DNA of 39,260 bases from Bremia lactucae (lineage: Eukaryota > Oomycota > Peronosporomycetes > Peronosporales > Peronosporaceae), in assembly GCF_004359215.1 (NCBI RefSeq), contig NC_090610.1:9838067-9877326 (forward strand). The letters run 5' to 3'. Below, piece after piece: positions 19,259 to 29,435 of the stretch (positions are counted from its first letter, which is position 1; every line of letters starts with the position of its first letter). The position numbers were made by a program, and so were the translations under genes. The notes beneath the pieces were generated by a model. The model worked only from the letters and a program-made list of their open reading frames with translations. It searched no databases and was not told where the DNA came from.

Positions 19259-19490
19259 ATACCGCTATCGGTATTGGACCTCCATAGCCAAGCGTAAAGT
19301 ACTGGTGAGCCGAACTAAATAAGCGAGAGAAGCAAAAGCTGTGTTCATTTTGCGTCACAGTTTATTTTGTAATCGATCATGCAGACTAATCACTAAGTCA
19401 AATGAACATATCTTCAACGTAAAGTGGAAGTGTTCATTTCCTCCATCACATACTTAAAAGACATACAAATCATGATGTCTGTTAAATGAT

Positions 19491-20386
19491 TCAACGCTTG
19501 ATCTGTTCTAATAATCCCTGACGAATAAGCTGCTCTACGTCCACGCGGCGCAAGAAGTGCTGCGAATGGACCTCCAAATTCACTAAACCACTTTCGGTCA
19601 TCAGTTCGCCACAGTCGCGCAAGACGCGCACTTCAATGTACAATTCTTTTGGTGGCTTTAGATCCTTCACAAAACAAACGAATTAAATATAGAACCAGCA
19701 GTCACAGTAACCACTTAAGCCTCGCACCGATGACAAATCCAGCTCAAAGTTGGCCATGTAGTCCGTTAAAAGCTGATCGTATTTATTCAGAAACTGGGTC
19801 TCATTTTGGCTTAAGCTGCAGCAAGTTTTAAAATTTATACAAACGCGGCCAAACTTTTAGTTAGTAAGCTTACTTCTCGGCAAGTTGCGCGGGGATAATG
19901 GTGCCTATTTCCCACCGCAGCGCCTTAATTTTTTTCATGCGATAGTGTCTATCAAAACATTGGCATGTACGATCAGCAATGCTTATGCATTCTAATAATG
20001 ACATTCATACTAACATATACGCGATGAGACAGCGTTTGTTTCGCAGCAAACACTGGTGATTTACAACAAGTCCACACTGTACTGCGGTATGCTCAGGAAA
20101 AACATCTTCAAACGTTCTATTTGCGATGCAAAAGAAGCAGTCAATCGGCAATTTTATAATATTTTTTGGGCAAAACAGCACACAGTACGTCATTTTCCTG
20201 GTGATCTCTTTTTCTAGTAGTAAAAACTCCTCCACCACCTGCCGTACCAAATCTTCCTGTGCAATTTCAATGATCACTTTCGCATTGATAAAAATAACCT
20301 TAACTATTACTTACATTGTACGGTGGCAACCACTCGCTACGCTTAAGCTCGCGGAGCAATTCCCGACTGTTAGCGTTAAGTGTCAT
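19491..20386 (-). CDS. GINS1: GINS complex subunit 1 (PSF1), 6 exons
   Basis: A subunit of the GINS tetramer, part of the CMG replicative helicase in the nucleus. Exons in order of translation: 20386-20315, 20256-20189, 20116-20015, 19948-19874, 19815-19728, 19664-19491. The introns are 52-72 bp with GT-AG ends; the product is 192 aa (human 196). Recognisable blocks: [14 protein letters not shown], the core motif [29 protein letters not shown], and the C-terminal B domain [19 protein letters not shown] followed by [12 protein letters not shown] and [13 protein letters not shown]. Intron 2 (20188-20117) is 72 nt with no stop, so its retention would add 24 residues; the insert is hydrophobic and absent from the family, so splicing is preferred. 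Confidence 0.92.
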
Positions 20387-21232
20387 TCTTGTTTCTGAAG
20401 ATCGTACCTAACACGAAGCCGGCTGTTGTGAAAAAAAATGCTTTCGATACATTTAACTACTGAGGTTGTAGACTCATTTTTCTGCTTCAGTTGACAATGT
20501 TAATCAACTCGTAGATGCCCATTTTAAGGCTATAATTTAAGCTTCATAACTTTACAATTCTTCTCACAAGTTATGCAAAGCTACAAATAGAGGCCTATTC
20601 ACACATTCAGTTGTATAAAATAAGCTTTTGTATCGCTCAATTCTATAAAAATTGTACTCCTAATTTTATACCTTTGGAATCTTGTTATAGCTGTGTGTGT
20701 GATGGGGTGTTTGATCCAACTGTTTTTGCTATTAAAAATAAAGTCTTACACTAATTATTTTCTTAGGATCAAAGCCATGTGAACAGAAATACTGCGCGGT
20801 TAGCCGTTAAATAATTCATATCACATATGAGGAATAACAAAGATCAATACATTTTTAAAAAGAGGAGAATTATGGACACACACACCCTTTAATGTGGAGA
20901 CACCCTCCCTTATATAGGGTTACACACCCGCTGGATTAATCAATTAAAATCAGAATCTTAACAATAATCACTTTGACACCCACCAAAAGGTCAGACTTCT
21001 CCCTTCGCAATGGAACAAATTGCCAATCCAATTCTCATGGAAGCTGAAGCTTTTGTCCAGGTCCATGCTTTGTCCCAAGAATTTACTGTCTTTAGAAAGA
21101 GATCAAAGCAAAGCAAGAGCAATGAAGTCAGAAATGTAGCGGACTACCTCGCTCCTATAGTCAGAGAAAGACTTTCAGACTCCGAGAGTCACTTAGTTCT
21201 ATTGAACTAAAAGGGTAAACAACTCAGGGAGT
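20387..21232. other. GINS1 upstream region and degraded retroelement sequence
   Basis: AT-rich DNA with the GINS1 promoter somewhere near 20387-20500. From about 20694 to 20928 there is a possible short LTR (TGTGTGTGATGGGGTG to GGGTTACACA), followed by TGGATTAATC and, at 21010, a 66-codon frame starting MEQIANPILMEAEAF. This would fit the 5' end of an LTR element cut off by the family B LTR at 21233, but I found no second LTR and no known domain. Confidence 0.35.
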
Positions 21233-21372
21233 CGTACAAGCTATTAAAGCTTAAGGAATCCTAGTTCAGGGGATTCAGGGGTTCGTAGAACCAAGTGGCA
21301 ACTAGTGCCCAAAAGGATTTATATTAGAAAGGCTTCTATCTCTTACAGATTAATGCGCAAGCCTTAGGTAGG

Positions 21373-21822
21373 TGTAACGGGGCACTGCGACTTGTACTGT
21401 TTCAGTACAAGTCCACTTCACACTGCTTCAGTTGTGAGTGGTGCCTTTCGTTAGGTGACGTACATTGTACGTATAGAGGAAGACTTCTCTTAAGACAAGT
21501 TAACTTAAGAGGGTAAAATGAAAACTGTATTAATATAGTTAAGTGTCTCTTAATCTATCTTTGTAAATGCTGACTTAACTATAAACTAATACTAAACATG
21601 TAAATGAATTCTTATCTATCTTATCTTGTAACTCTCTTTGATTACTTCTACAGCTGATTAGTCTGCGGAATAAATAGACATAATGGCCTATACCTATTTA
21701 TGGATAAGAATTCAGGATATTACTATATAAAGTAATATCCTCCAAATATTATCTACCTTTTAGATAATATATTAATTAACAACCTTTAAGTGTTAATTTC
21801 ATGTAACGATACACCCCGTTAC
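21373..21822 (-). repeat. LTR, family A (3' LTR, inside the B LTR)
   Basis: A 450-bp LTR bounded by TGTAACGGGG and CCCCGTTACA. It is followed on the right by the reverse of the purine tract (TCACCCCTCCCTTA), so it is the 3' LTR of a minus-strand element. Confidence 0.8.
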
Positions 21823-21942
21823 ATCACCCCTCCCTTAAACGACAATCACTCTGAATGTCATTAGATGGAGTGGTCGCTAAATGACCACTTAATTTTTAAA
21901 ATGTTTTTGATTGGTCAGATCCATCATTTTAAATTCCATCGC

Positions 21943-21968
21943 ATGAAGGAACAATTCATGCGGGGTGA
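21943..21968 (+). CDS. Start of the family A antisense ORF (cut by assembly join)
   Basis: ATG 121 nt from the LTR edge opens a frame reading MKEQFMRG, homologous to MKNQLMQG of the 178-codon frame at 534-1. It is lost at the N at 21969. Its value is in confirming that both the start codon and its spacing to the LTR are conserved. Confidence 0.5.
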
Positions 21969-21969
21969 N
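21969..21969. other. Assembly join (single N) inside a family A element
   Basis: Left of the N is 3' LTR plus about 146 bp of internal sequence; right of it the sequence restarts inside the same LTR (21970 corresponds to 21513). The internal region of a full-length element has probably been dropped here. Confidence 0.75.
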
Positions 21970-22280
21970 GTAAAATGAAAACTGTATTAATATAGTTAAG
22001 TGTCTCTTAATCTATCTTTGTAAATGCTGACTTAACTATAAACTAATACTAAACATGTAAATGAATTCTTATCTATCTTATCTTGTAACTCTCTTTGATT
22101 ACTTCTACAGCTGATTAGTCTGCGGAATAAATAGACATAATGGTCTATACCTATTTATGGATAAGAATTCAGGATATTACTATATAAAGTAATATCCTCC
22201 AGATATTATCTACCTCTTAGATAATGTATTAATTAACAACCTTAAAGTGTTAATTTCATGTAACGATACACCCCGTTACA
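21970..22280 (-). repeat. LTR, family A (partial 5' LTR)
   Basis: 311 bp equal to 21513-21822 of the neighbouring LTR at about 98% identity by eye, ending at CCCCGTTACA. This is the expected 5' LTR of the minus-strand family A element. Confidence 0.75.
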
Positions 22281-22536
22281 GTAGACACTTAACGCTTTAA
22301 GATTAAGAGGGGAACTGAACTTTATTTAATTATTTAAATCCAAAAACCTAACCCTAGCAATTAACGATAGATTTTGGCCGCCAGATTTATATCTGGCGGC
22401 GACCACATTTGTTACCCATAATAAATGGGGATTTAAGTAACTAACTATTTTATAATTAGATAAAAGAGTATTTTATTCATAAAGTAAATGTACCACAACA
22501 ACGGTTCTCCAACCGATGTGTGCCCCATTACACCCT

Positions 22537-22549
22537 CCCCCATCAGACT
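22537..22549 (-). other. Polypurine tract of family B
   Basis: On the minus strand GATGGGGGAGGG lies directly before TGTAATGGGG, the position of the plus-strand primer. It agrees with the direction of the pol gene to its right. Confidence 0.6.
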
Positions 22550-22689
22550 GTTGACACCGAGTGACAACATTCGCTTCATTTCCTCTTTGTCATTAGACAA
22601 AGGAACGAAAAACACAACCGAACGGTTAGCTGTTTAGGTTCCAACCTCAATCAAGCGTGAGTCACAGACTCTGAGCACTTTCCTCGACG

Positions 22690-23564
22690 ATGGGGGAATG
22701 GTGGACTTTCAAAGTCACTCTCAATCAGAGGAGGAGGAAAAAGAGCGGCATTCGCTCACGCCTTCTCCTCCGGATGAACGTCGGCGGGCCCCGAATCCGT
22801 TCCAGAACGTGGTGCTGCTGATGTCTTTACTGCATTGAGCAGGACACGGGACCCTGAGTCCAACATCATTACGAATCCGCTTGATGAAGAGCAAAAGCAG
22901 ATAATCCTCATAGAGGAAAGAGCTCGTCGTCGAGCTGCCGAGATAGCGAAAGCTAAAGCTCATAGAGAATATAGATTCAATTCGCTTAGTGCGGACGAGC
23001 GTCTCAAAGAGAAAGCGGGTCATAGCTTGGCCATCTGGATCTCTGATGACCCGGCGAGGACGCCGGAGGAGATCGCTGCTCGCGACGATTTTCATGAGCA
23101 ATACCTTACGCCGAAGGTAATGACGCAAAGCCAGTATCTGACGCGTTTACGTGATCAAGCCCCGTGGGGCTTCGATGACCTCCATGAGGGAAATCCTGAT
23201 CGTTTTGTTTCCATACGAAGCAAGGCGTGAAAACGAAGTCTCATTTGAGAACTGGGTTCACCGTGCTCGCCGACTTCGAAATATCTAGAATATCAGAGAG
23301 TCTGCGGATAGAGATGATATTCGTTTGGAACGGAAGCTTCGCTTCGACTTCGCTAAGTTAAAGGCCAAAGGCCAAAGGCCAGTTCAGAGGTCTGCGGCTA
23401 GAGGTGATTTTCGTTTGGAACGGAAGCTTCGCTTCGACTTCGATAAGCTTAAGGCGAAAGGCCAGTTACGTTCGGCATTTATGCCACAAAAGAAAGGCCT
23501 AGCAGATATTTCAGTGCTTCGGGCGACCGTACAACAAATGATCGAAGCCGCACTGAGGCTTTAG
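22690..23564 (+). pseudogene. Antisense ORF of family B Gypsy element (decayed)
   Basis: A coding-like plus-strand stretch between the 3' LTR and the end of minus-strand pol. Starting at ATG 22698 (or 22690) it reads MVDFQSHSQSEEEEKERHSL, then, after a one-base shift near 22800, PERGAADVFTALSRTRD, LDEEQKQIILIEERARRR, ending APWGFDDLHEGNPDRFV; after a second shift near 23205, PYEARRENEVSFENWVHRAR and, past one stop, the repeated ERKLRFDF block. It would be about 290 residues, highly charged and probably helical. A homologous stretch is present beside the LTR at 34377. It ends 18 nt from the pol stop, so the two genes converge. I recognise no known domain. Confidence 0.6.
23301..23475 (+). repeat. 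90-bp tandem repeat in the family B antisense ORF
   Basis: Two direct copies (from 23301 and 23391) of 90 bp, each starting TCTGCGG and each encoding LERKLRFDF-KLKAKGQ. The 30-codon period keeps the plus-strand frame. Confidence 0.75.
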
Positions 23565-23582
23565 ATCCACATAATCTCACAT

Positions 23583-24332
23583 TTAGTGGTGGGAAGCGTC
23601 GTTTGACGCGAGTTGACCCTGTTGACCCTGAGCTTGGCACTCAAAAACGTCAACGGCGTACGGGCAATCTTTCCGAAGAGGTACCTCGAACTCCCAAGAG
23701 TTTTCACAAGAATGATGACCTTGCCACTTCACTAGATACTGGTATTGACCCTCATGACGACGTCGCTTTAAAAGTTTTTCCACATGAAATTGAAGGTTCC
23801 CCCGCGCATCAAGCACTGCGGGAGGGGTCCGAAATTTTGGCGGAAGCATTTGATGCTCTACAGCACGAGGTGCAACTTCTTTGTGAGGTCCTTAATCGGG
23901 TTGATAGCTCTTTTGAGGCGTTTCGGGACCGTCTTTCAACGCTGGATCGTCAGCAACCTCGCTTCGAGGGCCAGTTGGATATCCTGGTGAGGATGCAACA
24001 ATCTGCGGCACGACCGCCTGTCTCGGCGCAAGCGCCTCCAAGTCCACGTGGGAAGGGTCCCGATGTGGCTTAAGCAAGCCAACGTAAAACACTGGATGTG
24101 TACGCAGCTTGCTGGGAAGGTTTAGTGTATAATCTAGGTCCTTCTCGGCCACGATCGCAAATGGTCCAATAAAGCGCGGGCGCAATTTGGTCTTGAAGAC
24201 CGCGGAAACCAAGTTCGTAGGTAGGTTTTTAGCGTTTAGTAAAACTCGGTCTCCGACGATATAAGAATTAATACGGCTTCTGCCTTCGGCATCCGCTTGT
24301 TCTTTTTGTTTGTCTTGGCTATCAGCCATCAT
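23583..24332 (-). pseudogene. Gypsy pol C-terminus: integrase tail and chromodomain
   Basis: Minus-strand frames 24332-23892 (INSYIVGDRVLLNAKNLPTN, then KLRPRFIGPFAIVAEKDLDY, HPVFYVGLLKPH) form the integrase C-terminal domain. Then 23849-23583 holds a chromodomain (FHVEKLLKRRRHEGQYQYLV followed by KWQGH and ENSWE), which marks a chromovirus-type Ty3/Gypsy element and may target heterochromatin. The two parts are in different frames, so at least one frameshift separates them. The stop at 23583-23585 is the end of pol. Confidence 0.85.
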
Positions 24333-24547
24333 ATCCCTTACATGTCTTAAGACACTAAATTGCGTCCCGAGAAACTCGCTTACTTGTTTCCGAACGGTAA
24401 CAAGGCTGATATCAGCAAGTCTATCGGCTAATTCCTCCCCCCACCAAGCCCTGAACCACGCAGTGGTATCGTTAGTGGAACGCGCGGGTGGGTAAAACCG
24501 TTTATATAGAACGGAGTATAGCCTGTAGAGGCATGAACAGCGTTATT

Positions 24548-25269
24548 TCACGCAAATTTCACTAGTGGGAGAATTGAGCTCCAGCGCTTTGGTGTCTGAG
24601 CACACACGCTGCGTAAAACGCCTTCAACGACGCGATTGACACGTTCAGTTTGACCATTGGTCTGCGGATGGTCCGCAGTGGACATATCCAATCTGGTGCC
24701 AAGCACTCGGAAAATTGATTTCCAGAATTTACCCGTGAAACGGGGATCCCGATCAGAGACAATTGCCACTGGCAAACCATGTTGTCGAAACACGCGACCG
24801 ATAAACAGCTTTGCTGTACCCTCTCCATTGATGGAATCCGGCACGGCCGCTAAGTGAGCCATGTTGCTCAAACGGTCAACGAAGACCAGTATATCGGAGT
24901 TACCGGCTGAATCTTTCGGTAGCCCAAAAACAAAATCCATACAAATGGACTCCCAGCATCCTATGGGGACGGGAAGACTCGCCAGTGGCGCAGCTGTGCC
25001 GAGGGCTTAACCCGTTGGCACGTTTCGCATGTGCGAACATATGTGCTGACCCATTTATAAAGTTTGGGCCACCAGTAACTCTGGCTTATAGAGCCGTAGG
25101 TCTTTTCTCTACCGAGATGACCACTATGGACAGTATCGTGTGCCTCATAGAGGATCCGATACTTCAAATTCTCATTATGAGGAACAACGACACGCGGAGA
25201 ATCCGCGATGTCTGTGCAATAAAGCAACAGGTTGTTATCGATAGAAAATCGATGTAACCTTGCACGCAA
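24548..25269 (-). pseudogene. Gypsy integrase: zinc-binding and catalytic core
   Basis: The frame 25269-24961 carries the HHCC zinc-binding domain (HDTVHSGHLGREKTYG, then CETCQRVK). After a one-base shift near 24985 the core runs from about 24940 to 24548, with all three acidic residues: Asp in MDFVFGLPKD, Asp in IVSDRDPRF and Glu in TNGQTERVNRVVE. The catalytic triad survives although the polyprotein frame is broken. Confidence 0.87.
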
Positions 25270-25860
25270 ACGTGCCGGTAATTAATGCCCGAATCCGAGT
25301 TCTTTAAGGCTAGTAGCAGAGATACACACTGTTCATCCTTGGCGTAAGCCGAACGGATTAATTCAGCAATAGATGACAAGATAGTCGTTAAATGAGAAAG
25401 CTCATAATCCGGCCTGCATGATAACGCATCGGCCAAAGTATTTTGCTTGCCGGGCTTATACTTCACCTCGAAGTTGTATTCCGCAAAAAAAGACAGCCAT
25501 CTGGTCATTCTCTGTGAGGAATGGGGCGACTTAGTCGCCGTGCGTAATGACGAGTGATCTGTATAAATCACAAACGGCTTAGAGCCGAGCAGATGAACTC
25601 TGAATTTGACGAGAGCATACTTCATAGAAAGTAACTCCTTCTCATGAACTGGGTAGTTCTTTTCCGCAGCTTTAAGTTGTCTAGACTCGAACGCAATAAC
25701 ACGTTCATGCCCTTTAACATCTGTTTGTAACAGAGCACTACCAATGGCAAAATCTGCTGCGTCACAGGCGACACAGAAAGGACAATTTGGGTTTGGCAGT
25801 GCCAGAATCGGGGCATGGATAAGACTATTCTTAACTGCTCGAAAAGCATTATTTTCGAAG
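25164..25860 (-). pseudogene. Gypsy RNase H domain
   Basis: The segment from 25860 reads in changing frames NAFRAVKNSLIHAPILALPN, then FCVACDAADFAIGSALLQTD, and from 25625 KYALVKFRVHLLGSKPFVIY, TDHSSLRTATKSP and KYKPGKQNTLADALSCRPD. These are the standard Ty3/Gypsy RNase H blocks. A frameshift lies near 25620-25640. Confidence 0.85.
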
Positions 25861-27100
25861 CTAGTCCAGCACCATTCTGTATCCTTTAAAGGAGATTAGA
25901 TAATGGCCTAGCCATATCAGCTTATTTTTCGCTATATTTGTCAAAATAATTGGAGAGACTCAACCACTTACGCAAATCCTTTTGGTTTTTAGGAACCGGC
26001 CAATCTACTATGGCTTTTACCTTAGCGAGATCTGCCCTAAGGCCTCGTTTTCTAATAAAGCATCTTAAAAAAGGAATTTCGTCTGCGCCAAAATGCATTT
26101 AGATGCATTAACATACAATTTGTTTGTGCGCATGCACTCGAGCACTGCTCGCAAATGGTCGAAATGGTTTTCCATATCCGACCGACCCCGCTCCGCACGA
26201 CTATGGACAGAAATGCCATCCAAATAAGTCTGTGTATAACCTCGATGAGGGCGAAACAGTTACGTCACAAGACGATTAAATGTTGCCGGGACGTTGGAAA
26301 GCCCTTGTGGCATAACCAGCCACTCCCATAACATGCCGCTTGGGTGCTAACCGCTGTAAGCGGGATATCACTAGCTCGCATGGGCAATTGGTAGTAACCA
26401 TCGACCAAGTCCAATGCACTGTACATTGTACATCCCACCATATAAATTCTGAAGAACATCCTTTCTAGGAATGAGAGTTTGTGCTGGTGTAGTGACAGCA
26501 TTAAGCTTATTATAAGCATGTACAATGCGCCATTTACCATTTGGCTTTTTGACACAAAATGTCGGTGTCGAATGAGGAGATTTGCTCTCTCGTATCATTC
26601 CAGCCTCGTGCTTAGCATGGAAGAATTCGTCAAGTGACGTCACACTGTTCCTTGGTAAAGGCCACTGTCGTATAACACACTATTGCTAATAGAACCCATG
26701 TAAATTTCATGTCGGACACTTCTTTCTGGAGGTAAGGATTGGTACACAACACGTCTTCGAATAACATAACTAAGGAATAGAATGGATCCGTGGGAACTTT
26801 AACGATCGATGATCCACTCCGCGCACTAAGTGCAGCTTTTGTTACCTCCAGGACGGCTTCATGCGGGAGGGATGATGAATTTAACTCCATATTCGGTCGA
26901 ATACCGCCATCTGTGATAAGTCATCAGCCTTTAAGGCTCGGCCGAACTCATCAACAGACATTTTGTCTAGCTCTAAAAGAGCATGTAACGAAGGGATTGC
27001 CTCAAGGCTAACTTCACCCTCGATGTTATCGTTCGCATTATTTACAAGTGTATGCAACTGCCTGCTCGTATAGCTGGTGTCCAATCCGACATTTAACGAG
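25861..27100 (-). pseudogene. Gypsy reverse transcriptase with upstream linker (catalytic Asp lost)
   Basis: From right to left: the linker [22 protein letters not shown] region (27084-26881); the segment before RT (KVPTDPFYSLVMLFEDV, 26890-26630); RT fingers (EAGMIRESKSPHSTPTFCVK, KPNGKWRIVHAYNKLN, 26643-26371); palm (SALDLVDGYYQLPMRASDIP, 26460-26380); and the catalytic segment at 26190-26240 reading TYLDGISVHSRAERG. Relatives have Y-x-D-D, so the second Asp has become Gly (GGC at 26217-26215). Several frameshifts and in-frame stops separate the blocks. The copy cannot make active reverse transcriptase. Confidence 0.85.
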
Positions 27101-27959
27101 GCGTTATGTAACGCAACTTTTCGAGTTATCGATCTCGTGTCAACTCACGCGAATTAGAAGGGTTTGACCCGAAACACCCTGGCAACTTGCCAAAAGTGTC
27201 ACAATTGACACCCAGTATGGTGCAACCCGGCCGACCAAACTCGGTGGGCTTAGGACGTGCCACTCCACGTATTTCAGGTAAATTGTACCCTTGTGACTCG
27301 GCCTTAGGCCTACAATACTTTCAGCAATCAGTGAATACTTATTACAACGAGTATCACTCGATGGAGTACGTGCCGTTCCACCCCCTTTTTCTGAGTCGGG
27401 CTCAGAATTAATGTTTTCAACATTGGAGTTTATGAATTCAGACTTGTTAATCTCTAAAAACACTGAAAGATCAGTCAGTGATCCGCAGTATTAGCGCTTT
27501 TGTTGCCTAGCAAAGGTTGGTTCATGACTCTTTGCTAGGAACATTGCGCGTGACGCCTAAGGTCTTAGACCTCCAATCGACCCATGGCTAATGGGGTGCA
27601 AGCCAGGCCATACCAGAGATGAGATCATATCTCGATTCCAAATTAAGGACGAGATGGCATTCCACACTGTCAAGTTCAAAAACTAAATACCTAAGTTCAC
27701 GGAAAGTTTGTAACAGTGACACGAGTCCCGGTCAAGTCATTATATCACCTTCATGTGCTTTTAAACGCCTCAGCATATCGCTGATTCCCTTCAAGGGAAA
27801 GACGTCGAGCATAAACGCAAGAAGTCCCTCATTCAATAAAATTAACCTTGGCTCATCAAGCCCTATACAGTTGCCTGGGTGACTAAAAATCCAGGCTTGT
27901 ACTCACGCTCCGTGCCCTTACGCACAGAGCTCATTGGGGCTAAGGTCCTGCTAACTCTC
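27101..27959 (-). pseudogene. Gypsy gag-pol junction and protease region (decayed)
   Basis: Minus-strand pieces such as LLNEGLLAFMLDVFPLKG, LELDSVECHLVLNLESRYDL and SGMAWLAPH-stop-PWVDWRSK resemble the retropepsin region of oomycete Gypsy elements. I could not find the protease D[TS]G motif. Many stops. The equivalent piece of the inverted copy lies at 33513-33866. Confidence 0.55.
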
Positions 27960-28665
27960 ACCCCCCCCCCCCAGAGGTTCAACAGAGCCTAGGTCTCCCC
28001 AGTAGGGCGCGTCGCCCTGCTGGGCATCAACGTTTTTCCGCACCGTACCAGATTTTTGGTGTAGGTCGGAGTTGTTGCCCTGCACGCGTTGCGAAAGAGA
28101 TAAGCCGGGAGTAAGTGTTTCGTGCTTCTGCATATATAACATCTACGAATGTATCTATGCTGTTTCACAGCTTGAAAATTTTCTTTCTGCTCAGCGAGGC
28201 TTAGGTCCATGGGTTCCGGTCTATTAGATATTCCGATGTGCTCGAAGAGCCTGTACGGTAAACGAGCCTGCTAACACAAGCGGACTTAAAGTCGATTTCA
28301 GCGTGTAGCGCTATGGTAAGTGCCTCTTCTAAAGTAACAGGATAGGATCGGAACAATTTCGTCCGGGCAACGCCCTCATTGAGACCCCTCATGAACACGG
28401 TTACTGAAATTGCTTCTTGCAGCGAGTCTTGATACGTAGCGGCAATGAGAGTTCTCAACTCCTGGACATAGTCCAAGTGCTCGTTTACCCTGACGATTCG
28501 CTATGAGTCTTGATCGCGTACGAATAGCCTGATCAGGTGGTGCAAACATGCTAGTCATTTGCTGTTTTAGGTAATGCCACGTGGATTAAGTCTCACTTGT
28601 AGACGTGCTGCACATGAGTGCCCATTTCATGGCTTTACCACGGAGCTTAGAGATGGCCATGGTTA
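27607..28665. repeat. Inverted repeat, left arm (gag and protease region)
   Basis: This stretch recurs in reverse at about 32812-33866 with roughly 98% identity by eye. The differences seen are mostly transitions plus a C/G homopolymer of 12 here (27961-27972) against 8 there (33505-33512). Confidence 0.8.
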
Positions 28666-28826
28666 CGTTTTGTTGTTCTGTTAAGAACATGGCACAGTCT
28701 GTGGACATCTCTATTTGCTTGATCCAAAAAGCTTTCCTCCCTCTTTACCTTAAATGTCTTAAAATTGACAACAAGGGAGCGAGCCTTAGGCTCTGGATCT
28801 GGTACAGAAATGTACCGAGTCGGCAT
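27960..28826 (-). pseudogene. Gypsy gag, family B (decayed)
   Basis: Starts at ATG 28826 (MPTRYISVPDPEPKARSL) and reads, across frameshifts, WIKQIEMSTDCAMFLTEQQN, KLRGKAMKWALMCSTSTSET, stop, APPDQAIRTRSRLIANRQGK, then DYVQELRTLIAATYQ and LFRSYPVTLEEALTIALHAE. This is the Retrotrans_gag capsid pattern. A nucleocapsid knuckle CYICRSTKHLLPAY follows, where the fourth ligand, normally Cys, is Tyr. At least two frameshifts and two stops. Confidence 0.82.
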
Positions 28827-29055
28827 AGATTCCGCTAATTGGTCCTGGACCGTCCGATAAGAATGATTTTTTTTTGCAGAAACGCTTCAAGCCTTGCATC
28901 CAGAACCTCGGGTCCCTTGTACATGATGAACTCGATGTGTTCTATCCCCAGCAAGGTTTTCAGCTTCCACAACGCTGCGCGTTTCGCCCCTGCAAGGTCG
29001 TGAAAGTGTCCATTCAGCAGAGGATTAGACTTATAAAGACTCAGGCTCAGTGAAT

Positions 29056-29435
29056 TGTATTAGCTCGTAGAGCTTAATGAACCCTAGCTCAAGAGATGCA
29101 GGGGCTAGTCGAACCAAGTGGCAACTCGTGCCCGAGAGTATGTACTTTAGAAAGGTTACTTACTCTCGAAGATCAATGCGAAAGCCTTAGGAAGGCACTA
29201 GACGCTGTAAGATCAAAGAGGAACTAAATTTAGTAGATTATTTAAATCTAAATCTTACCCTTGCTAAATTAGAAAATTATCGGCCGCCAGATTTATATCT
29301 CGCGACTGCGAAATATGTTACCCTTTATTATGGGATTTCAAGTGATAAGGTATTTTAGAATAGAACAAAAGGTATTTACCCATAAAGTAAATGCAATGCA
29401 ACAACGGTGCACTAACCGAAGTGTGCTTCATTACA
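29056..29435 (-). repeat. LTR, family B (5' LTR of the minus-strand element)
   Basis: 380 bp, in sense TGTAATGAAGCACAC to about AATACA, next to the gag leader on its left. It is only about 75% identical by eye to the 3' LTR at 21233-22536, so either the insertion is old or the two are not a true pair. The duplicate lies at 31562-31941. Confidence 0.7.

Larger units (their letters stand above)
21233..22536 (-). repeat. 3' LTR of the family B Gypsy element, split by a family A insertion
   Basis: The family B LTR is in two pieces, 21233-21372 and 22281-22536 (together about 396 bp). In sense orientation it starts TGTAATGGGGCACAC at 22536. It aligns with 29056-29435 and, reversed, with 34377-34722. 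The family A sequence at 21373-22280 interrupts it, with a 4-5 bp imperfect target duplication (GTAGG / GTAGA) at the two edges. The left boundary is approximate. Confidence 0.7.

Noticed and set aside
23603..24073. A 156-codon plus-strand frame, coiled-coil-like, that could extend the antisense ORF
   Set aside because: It is exactly opposite the chromodomain and integrase C-terminus, which are clear family matches on the minus strand, and it is separated from the antisense ORF by stops. Taken as a shadow.
27961..27972. Run of 12 C as a functional element
   Set aside because: The inverted copy has 8 G at the same place; most simply homopolymer slippage or sequencing error.
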